Source of the DNA: CAZAQV01 sp964487255
GTDB lineage: Bacteria; Myxococcota_A; Polyangia; Polyangiales; CAZAQV01
Assembly (NCBI GenBank): GCA_964487255.1
Contig: CAZAQV010000024.1
Location: forward strand, 34,593 to 98,592
DNA: 64,000 nucleotides
Reading direction: 5' to 3'
Of this stretch, positions 6,425 through 13,912 are shown in pieces. The notes beneath the pieces were generated by a model. That model saw only the letters and a list, made by a program, of their open reading frames with translations, ran no database searches and was not told where the DNA came from. The position numbers and the translations under genes were made by a program. Numbering within the stretch: position 1 is the first letter of the stretch; every line of letters begins with the position of its first letter.

Positions 6425-8488
6425 CTAATCGACGATCCAATCGATCCCGTTCGGCTCTTCCTTCTTGTCCTTCGGAGGGTCGACGGGGTCTTTTTCGTTG
6501 TTACCGGCGCTGTCCGGGTCGACGATCCAATCCTTTGACGAACGTTTGGTCGAACCGCTACCGCTCGATTCGCCCTTCGAGTCCGGGTCGACAATCCAGT
6601 CGCGTCCCGAAGAACGACCACGTGAACTCGACTTCCCGTTGCGTCGAGAACCGGTCCTGGTCCGCGTCTCTTCCTCTCTTTGCTCTGCCACGGTCTGCTG
6701 CGCCGCATCGGGCAACGTGCCAGCGGCGTCCGGGCGAGCCGCATCAACGCCCTTTGCTGCATCAGCCTGCGCGAGCGACGCGTCGGGTTGCGTCAGTGCA
6801 ACCTCTTCTCCGGGCTCGACCGGCTGCTGTGCCTCTGCAAGCTCATCGGATTCGGGCGTGCCCCTGAAGAGCGCTGCGATGTCGTGACGAAAGACAGCGA
6901 GCGCCGCACCGATCCCAACGAACACGACCAATGGCAGCCATGGCACCGGCCGCGTGGCCGACTGCCCATAGCCAGCCGCCACATCGTCGGGAACGACCGG
7001 AAGCGCACCCACTTGATTGTTGACCGTACGCTTCGGAGCAAGAGCAGGCACGTACTCGACGTTCGCTTTGGGCAGCGGCGCCTGCGCAACGGACTCCTCG
7101 GTCTCCACTTCGTACAGCTCCGCGTTGTCAACCTCTGTTGTCTTTTCCAGAGGGTTCTGCGGAGCAAGGGCACGACTCAAGGACTGCGTCTTGCGGGGCG
7201 CGGGTTTTGAACCGACACCGACAAACGTCGAGGTATCGGGGTCCTTGTCAAAGTCGTCCTCTTCGGGTGTCACCCGGCGCGTTCTGGGATTGGGCGCAAC
7301 CATCCCGCGCACATCAAGCGTTTGGGTTCCGATGTGCTCCTGCCGGTCGCGCTTGTCATCGGGCAGCCGCTCCCGCCGCGTAGGTGAGTCGTCGGCACCA
7401 GCATGCGAATTCACCACTTCGGTTTGAGCACGGTCATCGGAGTACGGCGGGTGGCGCGCTTCCGGTGGAACAGGCGGCGGGATGGAACTCAGAAAGCGTT
7501 TCTTGCGTTCACCACGGCCCGGAAAGATGGCGTTCATCCATGCCGAAATTGCGGACGCACCGATCGCGTTGCCTGTCGCCTGAAGTGCAAGCTCGAGTCG
7601 CTCGCCCATGGTTCGGGCGTCGACATAGCGATCGTCGACCTCGCGATTGAGCGCGCGCAGCGCGCATTGCGCAAAAACGTCGGCCACGGGCCAACGCACT
7701 CCTTCTGGTGACTCGATGGATTTCGAGGCCATCTGAAACACGATCTCGTTTCGCGTTTCGCCATCGAAGAGCCGCTTTCCCGACAAGCCTTCCCACAAGA
7801 TTGTGCCGAGCGACCAGATGTCTGCGCGCCGGTCGAGTTCAAGTCCTCTCGCCTGCTCGGGTGCGAGATAGGGCAGGTGCCCACTGTTGGCCAGCGCATC
7901 GAAATCACCATCATCGAGCGCGGCGCGGGACAACCCGAAGTCGACGACGCGAACCTGCCCATCATAGGTCACGATGATGTTGTCTGGGCAGACGTCCCGG
8001 TGGACGACACCGAGCGGTCGACCCGACTCGTCGGCAAGCTCGTGCGCCGCATGAAGCCCCTCGCAGGCATGCGCGACGATACGCGCGATCATGCGGTGAG
8101 TCGCCGCTTCGCTCGCCAGCCCCTGGGCACGGGTGGTTTCGAAGATCTTGGTCAAGGTCTCACCGACCAAGTACTCCATCGCGATGTAGTAAAAGCCGTT
8201 GTCCTCGCCGAAATCGAATACTGAGCACACGTTGGCGTGGTCGATGCGCGCGGACAGGCGGGCCTCTTGGAGAAAAGTGTCGATGCGACGCGGATCTTCG
8301 ACCAACTCGGGACGAATCACTTTGAGCGCTGCGACCTTTTCAAAACCGGCCGGGTGATCCGTCTTGGCAACGAAGATCAGCGACGTGGCACCTTCGGAAA
8401 TTTTGCGTACGACTTGGTAACGACCGAAGCGGGGCTTTCGCTCGGTCCCCAGCCCGGTCAGGGTATTGTCGCGTCGCTCGCTAACCAT
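6425..8488 (-). CDS. Hanks-type Ser/Thr kinase with transmembrane segment and repeated DWIVDPDS tail
   Basis: The N-terminal kinase domain spans about residues 22-290. The ATP lysine is Lys56 (AALKV), the helix-C Glu is Glu75, the catalytic loop is HRDVCPDN (163-170) and the metal loop is DFG (183-185). The glycine loop is degenerate (ISEGATS instead of GxGxxG), so activity may be reduced. A long low-complexity linker leads to one transmembrane helix near 515-535, leaving a C-terminal region of about 150 residues, probably outside the membrane. That region carries DWIVDPDS at 630-637 and 653-660, and ends with DWIVD at the last five residues. Upstream genes are divergent or separate. Substrates are unknown. 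Confidence 0.88.
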   Translation of the reverse strand: MVSERRDNTLTGLGTERKPRFGRYQVVRKISEGATSLIFVAKTDHPAGFEKVAALKVIRPELVEDPRRIDTFLQEARLSARIDHANVCSVFDFGEDNGFYYIAMEYLVGETLTKIFETTRAQGLASEAATHRMIARIVAHACEGLHAAHELADESGRPLGVVHRDVCPDNIIVTYDGQVRVVDFGLSRAALDDGDFDALANSGHLPYLAPEQARGLELDRRADIWSLGTILWEGLSGKRLFDGETRNEIVFQMASKSIESPEGVRWPVADVFAQCALRALNREVDDRYVDARTMGERLELALQATGNAIGASAISAWMNAIFPGRGERKKRFLSSIPPPVPPEARHPPYSDDRAQTEVVNSHAGADDSPTRRERLPDDKRDRQEHIGTQTLDVRGMVAPNPRTRRVTPEEDDFDKDPDTSTFVGVGSKPAPRKTQSLSRALAPQNPLEKTTEVDNAELYEVETEESVAQAPLPKANVEYVPALAPKRTVNNQVGALPVVPDDVAAGYGQSATRPVPWLPLVVFVGIGAALAVFRHDIAALFRGTPESDELAEAQQPVEPGEEVALTQPDASLAQADAAKGVDAARPDAAGTLPDAAQQTVAEQREEETRTRTGSRRNGKSSSRGRSSGRDWIVDPDSKGESSGSGSTKRSSKDWIVDPDSAGNNEKDPVDPPKDKKEEPNGIDWIVD

Positions 8489-8518
8489 AGCAACTTGGGT
8501 CCACGGAGGCGCGGGGCC

Positions 8519-9334
8519 TCAGCCCACCTCGATCTGCATTCCTTCGTGCGCGGCGACGCTATTGCGAAAAATCGCTTGGGCATCGGCCTCTTTTTCACGG
8601 ACGGCATCGTCGTCCTGGTCGGGATCGTGGTGGAACAGCACCAACTGTTTGACCCCGGCGTCGGTCGCAAGCTTGGCCCCTACCTCGTTGGTTGAATGCC
8701 CCCAGCCTTGATGGCTCTGGTACTCATCGGGTGTGTACATGGCGTCATAGATGAGCACATCGGCCCCTCGCGAAAGCTCCAACAAGCCGGCGTCGCTGTC
8801 ACTCCCATGCTCCGTGTCCGTCATGTAGACGACCGATGCCCCTTGATAGTCCACGCGATAGGCCAACACACCACCGGGGTGGTGCCCTGGCGCGGCCCTG
8901 ACCGTCACCCCTTCACAGGGCATAATGTTCTGCTCGGGGTCAATGTTGTGAAACACCATCGAACTGGCCAGCTCCGCGAAGGTGACCGGAAAGTTACGAA
9001 ACTCCATCTGGCCGGCCATCGCAGATTCTAGACTACCAACGATGCTCTTCGACCCGTAGAGATTGATCTTGGTTTCTTTTCGAAACGCAGGCGCGAAAAA
9101 CGGGAAGCCTTGGATGTGATCCCAGTGCACGTGGCTGATAAATAGGTGCAGGACCTCGACCTTGTCCTCGAAGAGCTTCTGTCCGAGCGCGCGGATCCCA
9201 GTGCCCGCGTCAAAGATCAGTTGCGTCTCTCCGCACTCCATGCCAACGCAACTCGTATTGCCTCCGAAATGGGCAGTGTGCGGACCAGGTGATGGGATGC
9301 TCCCCCGAACACCCCAAAATGTCACACGAAACAT
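8519..9334 (-). CDS. MBL-fold metallo-hydrolase
   Basis: A 271-residue metallo-beta-lactamase-fold protein from the ATG at 9334 (MFRVTFWGVRGSIPSPG). A longer frame from 9370 exists but lacks similarity in its first 12 residues. The metal motif is HVHWDH (68-73), with further ligands likely in PGHHPGG, TDTEH and FHHDP. The WGVRGSIPSPG start and GGNTSCV strand are typical of the phosphodiesterase-like group that includes PhnP-type and RNase Z-like hydrolases. The substrate cannot be named. The next gene upstream is divergent, with 36 bases between starts. Confidence 0.85.
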   Translation of the reverse strand: MFRVTFWGVRGSIPSPGPHTAHFGGNTSCVGMECGETQLIFDAGTGIRALGQKLFEDKVEVLHLFISHVHWDHIQGFPFFAPAFRKETKINLYGSKSIVGSLESAMAGQMEFRNFPVTFAELASSMVFHNIDPEQNIMPCEGVTVRAAPGHHPGGVLAYRVDYQGASVVYMTDTEHGSDSDAGLLELSRGADVLIYDAMYTPDEYQSHQGWGHSTNEVGAKLATDAGVKQLVLFHHDPDQDDDAVREKEADAQAIFRNSVAAHEGMQIEVG

Positions 9335-9370
9335 GGAGGTATATTGCTTCTTTGGGTGGCTCGACGTCAA

Positions 9371-9985
9371 ATGTATACGGTGAAAGATGGGATTCGTAGT
9401 CTGGCTGCTGGGGCCGTGGCATTCGCCCTAGGCATGCTGCTGGTCCGTGCCACCGCTGGGGAGCGCGAGCTAGCCGACGATCTGCAGGACCATGGCCTAG
9501 AGATCTCGCGGGCGCAGCCCGAACCCGAAGCGCAGCCCGAACCCGAAGCGCAGCCCGAACCCGAAGCGCAGCCCGAACCCGAAGCGCAGCCAAAGCAGAC
9601 AGGTACGCCCGCAGTTGAAGACGCCCTGTTCATTCACGGGCGCCTCGCATACTTGCGTTGCACGCTGCCGAGCGGCGAAAGCCCCGAGGACGCGCGCCAG
9701 TGCCCACGCGCTCGCGACGCCGAGCAAGCCATCTGGGCGATTCTTGAGCAGCTCCCTTCGTGTCAAGCTTTGGCGGCAGCGCGAGGGCACGGCGATATAC
9801 GGGTCGACTTTCGCGAATCACCTGCGCGAGCACGCTTTTTTGAGCAACGCTTTTCGAGTGACAGCACGAAAACCAACCTCCCGACCTCAGAGGTCTTGGC
9901 TTGTAGCGAAAGCGCCCTCGAAAAAGTGGTGCCTCCCGCGGACGGGCTGCGGCCTGTGATCTCTTTTCGCTTCGAGCTTCGCTAA
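9371..9985 (+). CDS. Membrane-anchored hypothetical protein with QPEPEA repeats
   Basis: A 204-residue protein from the ATG at 9371 (MYTVKDGIRSLAAGA). A longer frame from 9344 would overlap the divergent gene's start. Residues about 10-26 form a transmembrane or signal-anchor helix. A linker follows with four perfect QPEPEA repeats, a stiff Pro/Glu spacer that would hold the C-terminal domain off the membrane. The C-terminal 120 residues contain four Cys (RCTLPSGES, RQCPRA, PSCQAL, LACSES), suggesting two disulphides in the periplasm. No family recognised. It may be cotranscribed with the next two genes. Confidence 0.6.
   Translation: MYTVKDGIRSLAAGAVAFALGMLLVRATAGERELADDLQDHGLEISRAQPEPEAQPEPEAQPEPEAQPEPEAQPKQTGTPAVEDALFIHGRLAYLRCTLPSGESPEDARQCPRARDAEQAIWAILEQLPSCQALAAARGHGDIRVDFRESPARARFFEQRFSSDSTKTNLPTSEVLACSESALEKVVPPADGLRPVISFRFELR
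9512..9583 (+). repeat. 18-bp minisatellite, four perfect copies, coding for QPEPEA
   Basis: The unit GCGCAGCCCGAACCCGAA is repeated four times without a mismatch inside the 9371-9985 gene. Since 18 is a multiple of three, copy-number change would lengthen or shorten the Pro/Glu spacer without breaking the frame. Confidence 0.9.
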
Positions 9986-10042
9986 ACGAAGCGTTCGCTA
10001 GCGATTCGTCATGTTTGTTGCTAGACGCGCCGGTAAATAGTT

Positions 10043-10900
10043 ATGCCAAGTCACCAGGCCAAACGCGAGATATGGAGGGTCGCCAACGAAAAAGGACAGG
10101 CCGCGGATGCACTCTGGCAATCGGGATTACGCGGGGCCGCGCTCGAACAAGCTATCGATGCTTTGCTCTGGACAGACCGCTATCAAGCACTTGTGGAGCA
10201 ACCGCAGCAAGAAAAAGCCGGTTCTTCGATTCATTCGCTGCCACCATCTCAACCCGTTCTCGATCTACTGGCCACGCAAAAACTCGCGATCCCCCCCTCT
10301 CCACTCGAACTCGCTGACCTTGGTCGCCCACAACAGAGAAGGCTTTTTGCAGCTGCTCGCAAACTTCAAAAGCATCGACTTCGACCTGTTCCGCCACCTA
10401 CGGCAGAACACAAGTGCATCGAACGCATCGTGCTTGCAACGGCCGTCCTCGCAGTCTTGTTCGTCGGCGGCTGGTGGTATCAACGCCACGCAAACCAACC
10501 GCACGCCCAAGCTTCGGACTCCTTTGGTAAACAGTACGGCCCGGAGGCAATCGTAGATGGCCGCTGGAATAAACGTCATACGGAGTGGCTTCTTCCCAAC
10601 AAGACCCTCGGTTGGATCGAGATCATACAGCCGGAAACCAAACAACTCGCTGTATTACGCATTCGCAATGCATTTCATCCCCCACACAACAGCTACGGTA
10701 CAAAAGAGCTGCGGATTGAGGTCTTCGAAGGCAACAAACTTGTATTCACGAAAGACACTGTCTTCGAACGACACGACAAGAGCCACGCCTGGCTAGAAGT
10801 AGATGTCGGTCGTTCTGCTAACCGCGCACGACTTCACGCAATATCTTACTATGAACAGGGCGCGGGCCTTTCGGAGGTCGAATGGATCGCCAAACCCTAA
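10043..10900 (+). CDS. Single-pass membrane protein with C-terminal discoidin-like domain
   Basis: This 285-residue protein has a cytoplasmic N-terminal half rich in charged residues, one transmembrane helix at about 132-148 (IVLATAVLAVLFVGGWW) and an exported C-terminal half. The latter begins YGPEAIVDGRWNKRHTEWLL and continues LGWIEIIQPETKQLAVLRI. This is the pattern of F5/8 type C (galactose-binding-like) domains: an 'A.DG...T.W' start then a strand giving W-I-x-I-x-x. Such domains usually bind sugars or other ligands. It overlaps the next gene by 19 bases, suggesting coupled translation with a GT-C membrane protein. Confidence 0.6.
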   Translation: MPSHQAKREIWRVANEKGQAADALWQSGLRGAALEQAIDALLWTDRYQALVEQPQQEKAGSSIHSLPPSQPVLDLLATQKLAIPPSPLELADLGRPQQRRLFAAARKLQKHRLRPVPPPTAEHKCIERIVLATAVLAVLFVGGWWYQRHANQPHAQASDSFGKQYGPEAIVDGRWNKRHTEWLLPNKTLGWIEIIQPETKQLAVLRIRNAFHPPHNSYGTKELRIEVFEGNKLVFTKDTVFERHDKSHAWLEVDVGRSANRARLHAISYYEQGAGLSEVEWIAKP

Positions 10901-12531
10901 CAAGGCTTCGCGTCCGGCCCACGGTCTATGCCATCACAGCGACGTTGTTGCTCTTGTTTGGGGTTCTCCTGCACTTCTGCAAGCTCGGCGACATTCCTTC
11001 ACCAGCAGGTGACGAAACCAATTGGCTCGGCCTCGGCCTCGGTCTTAGCCGCGGCGAAGACGTGGCACTCAAACCCGATGCGCAATTCGTCTCACAGGCA
11101 CTGGGCCATCTCATTGCGCTTGGCTTTCATATTTTTGGCCCCAACTTCTTTGCAGGTAGGTTTGTCCCAGCAGCGTTCCTCGTTAGCTGCGCGGCCATCG
11201 TCATGGCCCTGTGCTTCGAGCGTCGCGCTTTTGCCATGGGACTCACCGCAGCCGCTTTTTTGTTGCTGCACCCTTGGTCGATGGCGTGGTCTCGCACAGT
11301 CTCGGTTCCGTACGCGATGTCACTATCGCTCATGGTGCTCACGCCACTCGCATGGATTCGTGCCACTGAAATAACACATCCCGTGGCGCGAACAGTCGCA
11401 CTCATCTGCGCAATGCAACTTTGGCCGCTCTCTCTTCACTTCAGTCCGCTAGGGGCCATCGCAGGTATGGCATGCCTAACATGGACGGCTCTAACCGCGA
11501 AACGAAGACTCTTTCTTTCCTCCTCGTTTTGGCTTGCTGCTGTTCTCGCTGCCGCGCATGCCTTCCCATTGGTCGCGCAAGCCCTCGGGGTCGCCAAACT
11601 CCAACGCCCCCGCTCGACGGAAATCGACGCGGAAAAAATAGCGAACTACAGCGCCATGCTCTCCGACTACCTAACCGGTGAGTCGACGATTCGACACTTT
11701 ACGGGCACGCGACTTTACGGGGCCGACCTCGAACTACTTCGAGCGGTCGGGGCGGTGTGGGCGGTGCTCGTTACGGTCTTCTTGGTACGGCACGTCGCAA
11801 TGCGAGATCGTGCGCCACTGCAGCACACGATGGCGGGCTTGAGCATCGTGCTATTCGGTGGCGTCGTGGTGGGGCTGCCTGTCGCGCTGGCAGGAGCTCG
11901 CCCGTGGTGGCTACCCGGCCTTTCCGCGGACCGATACGGGTTTGTGATCGTGGCATCTCTTTGCCTGAGCGCCGCGTGCGCTGCTCAGATGAGCCGCTAC
12001 GGGCGTGTTCTTGCGCTCACCGGCTTCGTCCTATTCGTGGCGGTACGAACACCGCAGCTGGTGGATGCGGCTTGGAACGGCAGCACGCCTGACACAGGTA
12101 GGGGCATCGAGAACGGCAGTGGATGGCGCGGTTGGCGCATCACCAAAGGACAAAAGTCAACTTCAGCCGCAGTATGGGAAACCATAGACCGTCACGTTCC
12201 AGCCAACCAACCACTTACGGTACTCGCGCACAGTTTCGGATTTCAGGCTCTCTGTTTCGAAACGCTCGTTCGAGACGATCCGAGCAATGTTTGCATGAAG
12301 GCCACGAAATCGTGGACAGCCGTTCCAAGGGATCACTACGTCGCGCTCGCTGTCTGGCATGACGAGGCCTTCGCAGAGAACTATATGCCTCGCAACATCA
12401 AGCAAAAAAACCAGCGCCTTCGCCGAAGGTTCTTGACCCGGTTTTCCCACATCGAACATCAGGAGACGTTTCGCGAGCCAAACGGCAACGCACTTTTCGA
12501 CCTCTATATCGCCGCACCTCGGACGCCTTAG
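10882..12531 (+). CDS. GT-C / GT39-like membrane glycosyltransferase
   Basis: A 549-residue polytopic protein with about ten predicted hydrophobic helices between residues 16 and 395, then a soluble C-terminal domain of about 150 residues. The first extracytoplasmic loop contains PAGDETNWLGLG, the acidic Asp-Glu motif placed as in GT39/ArnT-type transferases that use polyprenyl-linked sugars. The family (PMT, ArnT, AglS-like) glycosylates proteins or lipids in the periplasm. The donor and acceptor cannot be named. The discoidin-like gene just upstream overlaps it, so the two may work together on a glycoconjugate. Confidence 0.6.
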   Translation: MDRQTLTRLRVRPTVYAITATLLLLFGVLLHFCKLGDIPSPAGDETNWLGLGLGLSRGEDVALKPDAQFVSQALGHLIALGFHIFGPNFFAGRFVPAAFLVSCAAIVMALCFERRAFAMGLTAAAFLLLHPWSMAWSRTVSVPYAMSLSLMVLTPLAWIRATEITHPVARTVALICAMQLWPLSLHFSPLGAIAGMACLTWTALTAKRRLFLSSSFWLAAVLAAAHAFPLVAQALGVAKLQRPRSTEIDAEKIANYSAMLSDYLTGESTIRHFTGTRLYGADLELLRAVGAVWAVLVTVFLVRHVAMRDRAPLQHTMAGLSIVLFGGVVVGLPVALAGARPWWLPGLSADRYGFVIVASLCLSAACAAQMSRYGRVLALTGFVLFVAVRTPQLVDAAWNGSTPDTGRGIENGSGWRGWRITKGQKSTSAAVWETIDRHVPANQPLTVLAHSFGFQALCFETLVRDDPSNVCMKATKSWTAVPRDHYVALAVWHDEAFAENYMPRNIKQKNQRLRRRFLTRFSHIEHQETFREPNGNALFDLYIAAPRTP

Positions 12532-12561
12532 CCCCGATCGCCTGCGGACGAACGACCGGGG
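12532..12561. terminator. Possible bidirectional terminator hairpin
   Basis: CCCCGATCG (12532-12540) and CGACCGGGG (12553-12561) pair with one mismatch around a 12-base loop. It lies in the 37 bases between the stops of the converging glycosyltransferase and thymidine kinase genes. There is no T-run, so function is uncertain. Confidence 0.3.
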
Positions 12562-12568
12562 TCGAATA

Positions 12569-13213
12569 CTAACGGTCAGTATCGAATAGTTGTCCGGTTG
12601 TGGGTTCTGCGCGCGGGACGTGGCAGCGACGACAGCGCGCTTCATAGCTTTGTGCAGCGCCCACTTGCACCTTGTCGGCCCCCCCTGCGAGTCGCTGCGA
12701 ACGACCGGCAGGCGCCCCGCACTGGATGCATATCGCCAGCGTTTTGGTTACGTATTCTGCAACCGCGAGCAGTTCTGGCATCGGCGAAAAAGGCTTGCCC
12801 ATGTAGTCAAGGTCGAGCCCTGCGGCGATCACGCGGACACCTTGCGCGGCGAGCCGCTCCGCCAGCGAAACGACCCCCTCATCGAAGAACTGGGCTTCGT
12901 CGATACCGACAACGCGAAGTTCTCGATCGAGCCGCGAGGCAATGTCTGCGGACGTCGTGACCGTGGTGGCTTCGATGGAATTCGCCGAATGGCTGACCAC
13001 ACGTGTCTTGTGATAGCGGTCATCGATGGCCGGGCGAAAAACCCGTACGGGAAGTCTTGCGATCTGTGCACGACGGAGTCGTCGGATGAGCTCTTCGCTC
13101 TTGCCGCTGAACATCGGGCCACAGATCACTTCGATCCACCCCGCTTCGGCTGGCATGAAATGCATGTCGGCCGATGTAGCCATGTCGGCCGCGATATGCA
13201 ACTGCGATACCAA
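12569..13213 (-). CDS. tdk: Thymidine kinase
   Basis: This salvage enzyme phosphorylates thymidine to dTMP with ATP. The P-loop is CGPMFSGKS (31-39), the catalytic Glu lies in VVGIDEAQFF (101-110) and the lasso/substrate loop is AGLDLDYMGKPF. A structural zinc site is formed by Cys162, Cys165, Cys194 and Cys197. It is the homotetrameric TK1-like class. Starts at residues 17 or 20 (MHFMPAEAGWIEV) are more likely than the first ATG, because TK1 proteins begin only about ten residues before the P-loop strand. Confidence 0.95.
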   Translation of the reverse strand: MVSQLHIAADMATSADMHFMPAEAGWIEVICGPMFSGKSEELIRRLRRAQIARLPVRVFRPAIDDRYHKTRVVSHSANSIEATTVTTSADIASRLDRELRVVGIDEAQFFDEGVVSLAERLAAQGVRVIAAGLDLDYMGKPFSPMPELLAVAEYVTKTLAICIQCGAPAGRSQRLAGGADKVQVGAAQSYEARCRRCHVPRAEPTTGQLFDTDR

Positions 13214-13354
13214 CCAAAGTGCACGGGCTTCGATCGGCCGCGGCGGAAAGGTCTGGGTACAATATTCCTAGCGTTTTCGACTCACGCGACGAACGAGGCT
13301 GTTTTCTGCAGGTCGGGGTTTGGTTACGGCCACCCGCTATGCTATTTTTTGGCT

Positions 13355-13612
13355 ATGGAGGTCTTGCTCCAAAAGTTGGGTAAGAAAGCAGGGAGGCCTG
13401 TCGTAGGCAGGCTTTTGAGGGCACCTCGAAAAGGTTCCGTCGTGATCATCGAGTTTCCCGATGGTTTGCACGAATATGTCACCACACCGGTCAAGCGGAT
13501 CATGCGCTTGGTCGGCGAGGGCTGCTACTACGTCGAGACTGCGAACAGCCGGTACCGACTTGAGATTCGCACCGGCGCAGGCGACCAACTCGAAGCCCCC
13601 GCCGCGCAATAA
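13355..13612 (+). CDS. Small conserved-looking hypothetical protein
   Basis: An 85-residue protein starting MEVLLQKLGKKAGRPVVGRL and containing VIIEFPDGLHEYVTTPVKRI, then GEGCYYVETANSRYRLEI. It is strand-rich and has the look of a small beta-barrel with a basic N-terminus, which could bind nucleic acid. The same frame is open further upstream to 12590, but that part is antisense to tdk and is not protein-like; the start is placed where protein-like sequence begins. The minus-strand ORF over the same bases is less convincing. No family recognised. Confidence 0.6.
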   Translation: MEVLLQKLGKKAGRPVVGRLLRAPRKGSVVIIEFPDGLHEYVTTPVKRIMRLVGEGCYYVETANSRYRLEIRTGAGDQLEAPAAQ

Positions 13613-13616
13613 CTCT

Positions 13617-13912
13617 ACTATTGGTTCTTCACGGCTACGCGTCACAACCAGCGATGTGCTGTTAGCACATCGGGTTGTTTGAGCTTCGCACGCTCATCAC
13701 ATTGGCTCTTCGCTAGCCTTTCTGCGTAGCAACGATTTTGCAACTAGCAAAATCGGCTCCTCGAAAAAGCGCTCATCGCGTGCGATGACGCGTCAGCGGA
13801 AGAGCCGAAAAGATAGGCGGAGTCCCAAAGCGCGAGTTGTTACCAACACCGAGTCGCTTGGACGGAGCGTGCACGCTCATCACATTGGCTCTTCGCTAGC
13901 CTTTCTGCGTAG
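13617..13912. repeat. Cluster of three covarying hairpin repeats
   Basis: The 300-base space between two stop codons holds no gene. Copy A has arms CGATGTGCT (13652-13660) and AGCACATCG (13664-13672) around GTT, plus outer arms ACAACC/GGTTGT. Copy B has CGATTTTGC (13733-13741) and GCAAAATCG (13747-13755) around AACTA. Copy C is inverted, with GTTGTT/AACACC around ACC (13836-13850) and outer AAGCG/CGCTT. A 43-base segment beginning GCACGCTCATCACATTGG recurs without a mismatch near 13688 and near 13870. The cluster runs up to the stop codon of the next gene. Confidence 0.85.

Noticed and set aside
9986..10030. Repeat-like AAGCGTTCGCTAGCGATTCG after the 9371 gene
   Set aside because: Only a short resemblance; no hairpin of the family form and no flanks.
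12590..13354. Long plus-strand frame over thymidine kinase continuing into the 85-residue gene
   Set aside because: Antisense to a clear tdk with all motifs; composition is not protein-like. Only the part from 13355 is kept.
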